Source: Cyanobacteriota bacterium (GTDB lineage Bacteria > Cyanobacteriota > Cyanobacteriia > Leptolyngbyales > Leptolyngbyaceae). Taken from it: a stretch of 10,148 nucleotides of DNA. The stretch covers positions 1 through 10,148 of the forward strand of contig JAIXVO010000708.1 of assembly GCA_027482985.1 (NCBI GenBank). The letters are read 5' to 3'. The position numbers and the translations under genes were made by a program. The notes beneath the pieces were generated by a model, which was not told where the DNA came from, did not search any database, and was given only the letters and a program-made list of their open reading frames with translations. Shown here piece by piece: positions 6,366 to 10,148 of the stretch. Numbering within the stretch: position 1 is the stretch's first letter; each line of letters starts with the position of its first letter.

Positions 6366-6585
6366 CATGCAGCGGGTTGACCTCCCGCGATCGCCGCTGA
6401 TTCATCATGCAGTCAGGTTATCCGCGATCGTCGTGGGCAGCATATGACCAGCCGCCCTTGACTCATGATCAGGACTACTGCCCCCAGGCCAAATCGAGAC
6501 CAGCAAAAGTTGAGGTTTGAGCGCAGCCGAATGCGGTGACAGAGTGGTTGAATGGACTTAGTGTGATTTCTTGAGGTTTTGCCCC
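6366..6585. other. Intergenic region between the pnt terminator and trmB
   Basis: 220 bp with no supportable gene. It contains a small GC-rich inverted repeat, GCGGG (6372-6376) / CCCGC (6384-6388), without a T-run, one HIP1 octamer at 6387-6394, and the tRNA-Ser-like stretch at 6533-6554 (separate entry). No convincing promoter was found for trmB, although one must lie here because a terminator precedes it. Confidence 0.5.
6533..6554 (+). other. Stretch resembling the 5' half of a tRNA-Ser (possible remnant)
   Basis: CAGAGTGGTTGAATG (6540-6554), preceded by GCGGTGA, reads like the end of the acceptor stem plus the D-arm of a bacterial class II tRNA-Ser, for which I recall GG(T)GGCAGAGTGGTTGAATGC. 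The base before CAGAG is A instead of the usual G, and what follows does not form a proper anticodon stem, variable arm or T-arm. It is therefore not a functional tRNA. It may be a degraded fragment, a tRNA-like leader, or chance. Confidence 0.3.
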
Positions 6586-7254
6586 TTGTCCATTGTCCGG
6601 GTTCGCGAACATGTCAATCCGCTCAGCCGCAAATATCAGATTGCGGCAACGCCACCCGATTGGCAAACGATCTATGCCGACAAGAGTCACCCGCTACATC
6701 TTGACATCGGTTGTGGGCGCGGCAAGTTTTTGCTAGAAATGGCGCAGCAGCAACCGGAATGGAATTTTTTGGGACTGGAAATTCGCGAACCGCTGGTGGA
6801 TCAGGCGAACGAATGGCGAACGGAACAGGGCTTAACCAATCTGCATTATTTGTTCTGTAACGCGAATAATTCCTTGCGCCCCTTGCTCTCCACCCTGCCA
6901 ACGGGCATTCTGCAACGAGTCACCATTCAATTTCCCGATCCCTGGTTCAAAAAACGCCATCAGAAACGACGAGTGGTGCAGCCTGCCCTCGTCTCCGACC
7001 TGGCAGAATTTTTGGTGCCGGGGGGGATGCTATTCATCCAATCCGATGTGGAGGAAGTGGCGGCGGAGATGCGCGATCGCTTTGATGAGCACCCAGCCTT
7101 TACCCGCCATGCCGAACCCTGGCTGGCAGAGAACCCCCTCCCCATCCCGACGGAACGCGAACTGCTGGTGCTGTCCTTCCACGATCCGGTTTATCGGGTG
7201 TTGTATCAACGGGGCGATCGCCCTACGGATGCGCTTGAGCTGCCAGCCAGTTGA
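6586..7254 (+). CDS. trmB: tRNA (guanine-N7)-methyltransferase
   Basis: SAM-dependent enzyme that makes m7G46 in the variable loop of tRNAs. Numbered from the TTG at 6571, the SAM site is LDIGCGRGKF (44-53), followed by the acidic LGLEIRE (67-73). The signature FPDPWFKKRHQKRR is at 121-134, IQSDVEEV at 156-163, and the tRNA/guanine-binding PTERE at 193-197. Two TTG codons compete as start, and no ATG or GTG is available nearby. I prefer 6586, which gives the family N-terminus SIVRVREHVNPLS and has GAGG about 9 nt upstream; 6571 would add five residues. The product is 222 residues, normal for the family. Its last 32 bp overlap the convergent DUF4351/Rpn-like gene. Confidence 0.93.
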   Translation: MSIVRVREHVNPLSRKYQIAATPPDWQTIYADKSHPLHLDIGCGRGKFLLEMAQQQPEWNFLGLEIREPLVDQANEWRTEQGLTNLHYLFCNANNSLRPLLSTLPTGILQRVTIQFPDPWFKKRHQKRRVVQPALVSDLAEFLVPGGMLFIQSDVEEVAAEMRDRFDEHPAFTRHAEPWLAENPLPIPTERELLVLSFHDPVYRVLYQRGDRPTDALELPAS

Positions 7255-8209
7255 CCAGATCGGCGAGTTGGGTAAAGTCCAGCAAAGCTTCCCCTAACGC
7301 TTCCAGTTGTGCCAGCGAAAGCTGCTCGACTTGCTCTGTCAGGTCTGGCGAGAGGGCACCCATGCGGCGAGTCAGTTGTTTGAGAATCAGCGATCGGCCT
7401 GCTTCTTGCAAACCCTCTTGCCGACCTTCTTGCCGACCTTCTTGCCGACCTTCTTGCCGACCTTCTTGCCGACCTTCTTGCCGACCTTCTTGCCTGCCGC
7501 GTTGCTCTCCCTGCCGTTCACCTTCTCGCAAAATCTCTTGATACCAGGGTGACTCTCGCAATACTGCCATATCCCACCTCATGATCTGCCGCACAACTTG
7601 GCTATCCAATACAAAGCTAGCAAAAAATGCCAGCAACGCTTCTAATCCAGCTAGTTGCTCATCGGTTCGGAGTTGGTTCAAAGCTTGTTGCACGACCTCT
7701 GCCTGTCCGCCATTTTTGAGAATGGGCACAAATGGCAGCAACGCATTGAGCGATTGGTCAAACACGATCGCGGCATCCACCTCCCACAAATTAATCACAC
7801 GGTAATCCAGGTACATCCCCAGTCCCATAAAGTTGGATTCATAGCGATCGCGAATGGTCACGGTCGTCAGTGGAGGCAAAATGTTGACTAACACCGGATA
7901 AGTGGGTACATCGTACTTCTCAGCCGCTAATGCGGCATAAGCCCACATCCGGACTGGTAATTTATCGTTGTAGCGGAGTTGCAATTCATTCAGGATCAAA
8001 AACTCGCCGTCAGTTGGGCTGTAGGCTTTGATCAGCACATCGTTTTCCCGACTGACCCACTGAAATTCTGAACTCAAAATTTCTCTCGCGATCACATCCG
8101 ATCGCTGCGTCACCCACTGCACCCACTGGCGGGGAGCCAAACTGATTAAGCGCTTACCACCAATGTCTGCTTTCTTAGTCACAGGAAAAAGTAGATCGGA
8201 TGTACGCAA
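7223..8209 (-). CDS. Rpn-like PD-(D/E)XK family protein with DUF4351 C-terminus and RQEG repeats
   Basis: A 328-residue protein typical of the large cyanobacterial family annotated as Rpn/transposase-like or DUF4351-containing. The N-terminal half (about 15-165) has the layout of a PD-(D/E)XK-like nuclease: Asp57 in a strand, then a strand with Glu75-Leu-Gln77 (the E-x-Q form seen in Rpn-like proteins), then an R-M-x-x-Y segment. Nuclease activity is family inference only. A charged linker, with seven RQEG tetrapeptides at 239-266, is encoded by a 12-bp tandem repeat. The C-terminal 270-328 (LILKQLTRRMGALSPDLTEQ, then LEALGEALLDFTQLADLVNWL) is DUF4351. The start is TTG at 8209 (a stop lies two codons upstream) or GTG at 8182; ADIGGKRLISLAP after either is the conserved start of the fold. 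The Shine-Dalgarno is weak. It probably stands alone, 38 bp downstream of the aldo/keto reductase gene. Confidence 0.8.
   Translation of the reverse strand: MRTSDLLFPVTKKADIGGKRLISLAPRQWVQWVTQRSDVIAREILSSEFQWVSRENDVLIKAYSPTDGEFLILNELQLRYNDKLPVRMWAYAALAAEKYDVPTYPVLVNILPPLTTVTIRDRYESNFMGLGMYLDYRVINLWEVDAAIVFDQSLNALLPFVPILKNGGQAEVVQQALNQLRTDEQLAGLEALLAFFASFVLDSQVVRQIMRWDMAVLRESPWYQEILREGERQGEQRGRQEGRQEGRQEGRQEGRQEGRQEGRQEGLQEAGRSLILKQLTRRMGALSPDLTEQVEQLSLAQLEALGEALLDFTQLADLVNWLAAQAHP
7413..7496. repeat. 12-bp tandem repeat, seven units, inside the DUF4351 gene
   Basis: Five identical copies of CCTTCTTGCCGA (7425-7484) are flanked by one copy with one change (7413-7424) and one with two changes (7485-7496); more degenerate units adjoin on both sides. 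On the minus strand each unit encodes Arg-Gln-Glu-Gly. Because the unit is a multiple of three, gain or loss of copies keeps the frame. The identity of the central copies points to recent expansion or homogenisation. Confidence 0.97.
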
Positions 8210-8247
8210 ATTTTACCAGGTTGGCGACAGCCAAAAAAGAGTGCGGT

Positions 8248-9378
8248 CTATGACCACAACCTACGACGAGCGGGGCCACTTAAGCGATCGTGGGTGTCGC
8301 GGAGGAGGGTGGGGATGTCGAGATTGGCGGGGCAGCGAGGTAGGCAGTCGCCGCAGTCGGTACAGCGATCGCCCTTGCTCCCCGGAAACCAATGTCCGGC
8401 GTTCTCGAACATGCGATAGCGGTATTGTCCGTACTGGGTCATGTCGTAGGCAAGGGCGAGGTTGCGTAGCCGCAAGACTTCGGGAATATTGATCGATTCA
8501 GGGCAGGGGAGACATTCGTGGCATTGCAGACAGCGATCGCGCCCCAGTGCATCTTGCTGCTGTTGATCTAAGCGGGCAAAGATCGCAACTTCCTGATCAG
8601 TGAGGGGCTGGGTTTGAGCGGCGATCGCCGGCAAAGCCTCTAACTCGCTTGGATGCGCAGCGCCGAAGCTGAGGGTGGTGATGCGCGGATCGCTGAGCAG
8701 GAAGCGGTAGGTGAGGTGGAGGGGGGGATGGGGCTGGCACAATGCCGTTAGTAAGGGGGGCGGGCTGTGGAGCAAACCGCCTTTATCGGCGGGGGAGATG
8801 ATAAAGATGCCCATGTCTTTTTGGTGAGCGAGGGCGATCGCGGGTTCGTGGCGCTGGAAGAAGTAGTAGTAATGCAGGTTGACGAAGGCAAATAGGTCAG
8901 TGGCGATCGCGTCCAAGATCAAATCCAAGCTGCCGTGAGTGGAGAAGCCGACGTGCCGGACTCGACCATCGGCGATCGCCCGTTGGACGGCGTGCATGCA
9001 GCCATGGGGAGCTTTCACCCAAGCCAGATGTTCGGCGGTATTAATGCCATGAATCGCCAGATTATCGAGATAATCCACGCCCAACCGTTCCAGCGACTCG
9101 TCTAACTGGCGTTCCAGCGTGTCGGCATCGGGAGTCGGACACAGCTTGGTGGTGATGATCAGTTGTTCACGGGGAATGGACAAGCCCGATCGCAATGCTG
9201 CCCCTAAAAATTGTTCACTGTTGCCATAGCCGCGAGCCGTTTCCAGATGATTGATGCCCAGGTCAAGAGCCGCCTGGACGGTTTGAGTGGCGATCGCTTC
9301 AGACTGCAAACAGCGCATCGTGCCTAATGAGAAGACCGAGAGGGGAAGATTCGTGGTTCCAAAGCGGCGTTTGTCCAT
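8248..9378 (-). CDS. Aldo/keto reductase with C-terminal 4Fe-4S ferredoxin-type domain
   Basis: A 376-residue protein. Residues 1-270 form an aldo/keto reductase barrel: start RRFGTTNLPLSVFSLGTMR, Glu46 in NHLETARGYGNSE where most members have the catalytic Asp, Tyr51, Lys78 (ITTKL) and His110 (LAIHGI). The Asp-to-Glu change in the tetrad appears to be shared by this cyanobacterial subgroup, from memory. A C-terminal extension carries two cysteine clusters, Cys283/286/289/292 (CLQCHECLPCP) and Cys339/342/345/349 (CTDCGDCLPRCP), each suited to one 4Fe-4S cluster. Electron flow between clusters and NAD(P)H or substrate is an inference; the substrate is unknown. The ATG at 9378 has no good Shine-Dalgarno but starts exactly at the conserved N-terminus. 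It is divergent from pta (85 bp) and 38 bp upstream of the DUF4351 gene on the same strand. Confidence 0.88.
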   Translation of the reverse strand: MDKRRFGTTNLPLSVFSLGTMRCLQSEAIATQTVQAALDLGINHLETARGYGNSEQFLGAALRSGLSIPREQLIITTKLCPTPDADTLERQLDESLERLGVDYLDNLAIHGINTAEHLAWVKAPHGCMHAVQRAIADGRVRHVGFSTHGSLDLILDAIATDLFAFVNLHYYYFFQRHEPAIALAHQKDMGIFIISPADKGGLLHSPPPLLTALCQPHPPLHLTYRFLLSDPRITTLSFGAAHPSELEALPAIAAQTQPLTDQEVAIFARLDQQQQDALGRDRCLQCHECLPCPESINIPEVLRLRNLALAYDMTQYGQYRYRMFENAGHWFPGSKGDRCTDCGDCLPRCPANLDIPTLLRDTHDRLSGPARRRLWS

Positions 9379-9463
9379 GAAGAAAGAATGAAAGTTCAGC
9401 GGGTACGGCTGAGATTAACCTTAGCCTTAACTGAAGCGATCAGGCATATAGAGGAGCGGATGG
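9379..9463. promoter_or_regulatory. Divergent intergenic region between the aldo/keto reductase and pta
   Basis: These 85 bp must hold the promoters of both divergent genes. TTAACC and TTAACT motifs at about 9415-9432 and an AT-rich CATATAGA at 9445-9452 are visible. No pair with correct -35/-10 spacing is convincing. The pta ribosome binding site GAGGAG is at 9451-9456. Confidence 0.4.
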
Positions 9464-10148
9464 ATGCTAAAAAACCTTTACTTGGCGGCGATCGAACCCA
9501 GCAGCGGCAAATCGCTGGTCTTACTGGGGATTATGGAATTACTGTCTAAACGGGTGCAACGCCTGGGCTTTTTCCGTCCGGTGATTCATGGGGGTGCCGA
9601 CATTGACAATGACATTCACTTGGTTCGCTGTCGCTATCCGCTGGATGTGCCCTACGAGGCGCAATATGCCCTGACCCATGATGAAGCCCAAAAGCTCGTT
9701 GCCGAAGGACAGTTTGATGAATTGCTGAAACTGGTGATTGAGAAGTATAAAGCCCTAGAGCGACATTGTGATTTTGTGGTTTGTGAGGGCATCAACGCCA
9801 CCGATATTGATCCGGCATTGGTGGATAACTTTGATACGCGGGTGGCGAATCATCTCTCAGCGCCCATTTTGATGGTGTCCAGTGGGTTTGGCAAAACACC
9901 GGATGAAGTGTTGGGAAGAGTACGCACGCAGCGGGAAGCCTATCGCGAAGCAGGGTGTGAAAGTGTCGCCAGTATCATTAATCGGGTGAAGCCGGAAGAT
10001 GTCCCGACGATTCGTGAAAAACTCGATCGCGTCTGTCAATTTGACGATCCCGTATTCATCTTGCCAGACTCAGAAATTCTCACTAAACCCACTCTCGCAG
10101 AAATCAAGCGCGCACTCAATGGCAAACTCACTCACGGCGATGCTCGGC
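9464..10148 (+). CDS. pta: Phosphate acetyltransferase, N-terminal part (cut by window edge)
   Basis: An open frame of 228 codons that runs off the right edge. The start MLKNLYLAAIEPSSGKSLVL has a P-loop-like motif (EPSSGKS, residues 11-17), as in the N-terminal region of long-form Pta proteins. FVVCEGINATDID and APILMVSSGFGKTPDEVL follow in the order of the dethiobiotin-synthetase-like/P-loop domain, and the stretch at the right edge (PVFILPDSEILTKPTLAEIK) leads into the DRTGG domain. The catalytic acetyl-transfer domain, which interconverts acetyl-CoA and acetyl phosphate, would lie beyond the window. The ATG at 9464 is preferred: GAGGAG lies 7 nt upstream and the frame gives the family N-terminus. 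An overlapping ATG at 9460 (ATGGATG) is in another frame that stops after 29 codons. Confidence 0.85.
   Translation, partial: MLKNLYLAAIEPSSGKSLVLLGIMELLSKRVQRLGFFRPVIHGGADIDNDIHLVRCRYPLDVPYEAQYALTHDEAQKLVAEGQFDELLKLVIEKYKALERHCDFVVCEGINATDIDPALVDNFDTRVANHLSAPILMVSSGFGKTPDEVLGRVRTQREAYREAGCESVASIINRVKPEDVPTIREKLDRVCQFDDPVFILPDSEILTKPTLAEIKRALNGKLTHGDAR

Noticed and set aside
4981..6408. 475-codon open frame on the minus strand opposite pntB
   Set aside because: Its product is rich in His, Asp, Arg and Gln with no domain, and lies antisense to a clear pntB with all family motifs; it is a shadow caused by codon bias.
6367..6447. 26-codon open frame starting at ATG 6367
   Set aside because: It begins right after the pnt terminator, has no ribosome binding site, and its composition is not protein-like.
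6533..6610. Functional tRNA-Ser gene
   Set aside because: Only a D-arm-like part matches; no anticodon stem, T-arm or 3' acceptor strand follows, and the region runs into trmB.
6475..6690. 71-codon minus-strand open frame across the trmB start
   Set aside because: It overlaps the trmB N-terminus antisense and shows no signal or motif.
7413..7496. CRISPR array
   Set aside because: The units are 12 bp, contiguous and without spacers; it is a coding tandem repeat.
7251..7552. Plus-strand open frames with PSCR or TFLP repeats
   Set aside because: They are the other-strand reading of the 12-bp repeat in the DUF4351 gene, and have no start context or homology.
8163..8492. 109-codon plus-strand open frame over the end of the aldo/keto reductase gene
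   Set aside because: It is antisense to the iron-sulfur domain codons and rich in Arg, Gly and Ser, as expected for a shadow frame.
9460..9549. Upstream ATG at 9460 as the pta start
   Set aside because: It is in a different frame that stops after 29 codons; the ATG at 9464 gives the Pta N-terminus.

Overview
The window is chromosomal DNA from a cyanobacterium. The palindrome GCGATCGC (HIP1, the cyanobacterial over-represented octamer) occurs at least 20 times in about 10 kb, against an expectation of well under one. The gene set agrees: a transhydrogenase split into pntA1/pntA2/pntB, a cyanobacterial-type KtrB, a Pta with an N-terminal P-loop region, and a DUF4351/Rpn-like protein of the kind that is multicopy in filamentous cyanobacteria. 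Nothing visible fixes the genus; a filamentous Leptolyngbya-like lineage is only a guess.

Layout from left to right. (1) Minus strand, 1-952: the N-terminal 98 codons of a periplasmic sulfate-binding lipoprotein (cut by the window edge), preceded by a small lipoprotein with two DUF4333-like repeats. (2) Plus strand, 991-3003: a TenA-family (thiamin salvage) protein closely followed by a KtrB/TrkH-type potassium channel subunit. (3) A 434-bp non-coding region, 3004-3437, unusually rich in dyads. (4) The operon pntA1-pntA2-pntB, 3438-6309, encoding the proton-translocating NAD(P) transhydrogenase of the membrane and closed by a clear rho-independent terminator. (5) trmB, 6586-7254, a tRNA m7G46 methyltransferase whose 3' end overlaps by 32 bp the convergent DUF4351/Rpn-like gene (7223-8209, minus). 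(6) An aldo/keto reductase with two C-terminal 4Fe-4S motifs (8248-9378, minus), divergent from the start of pta (9464 to the right edge, plus).

Functionally this is mostly a housekeeping neighbourhood: sulfate uptake, K+ uptake, NADPH/NADH balance, tRNA modification and acetyl-phosphate metabolism. I see no CRISPR array, prophage, insertion sequence or complete tRNA, and no coherent new multi-gene system. The points most worth a second look are non-coding: the half-site cluster and other dyads upstream of pntA1, and a short stretch resembling the 5' half of a tRNA-Ser just upstream of trmB. The in-frame 12-bp tandem repeat in the DUF4351 gene is also worth checking.
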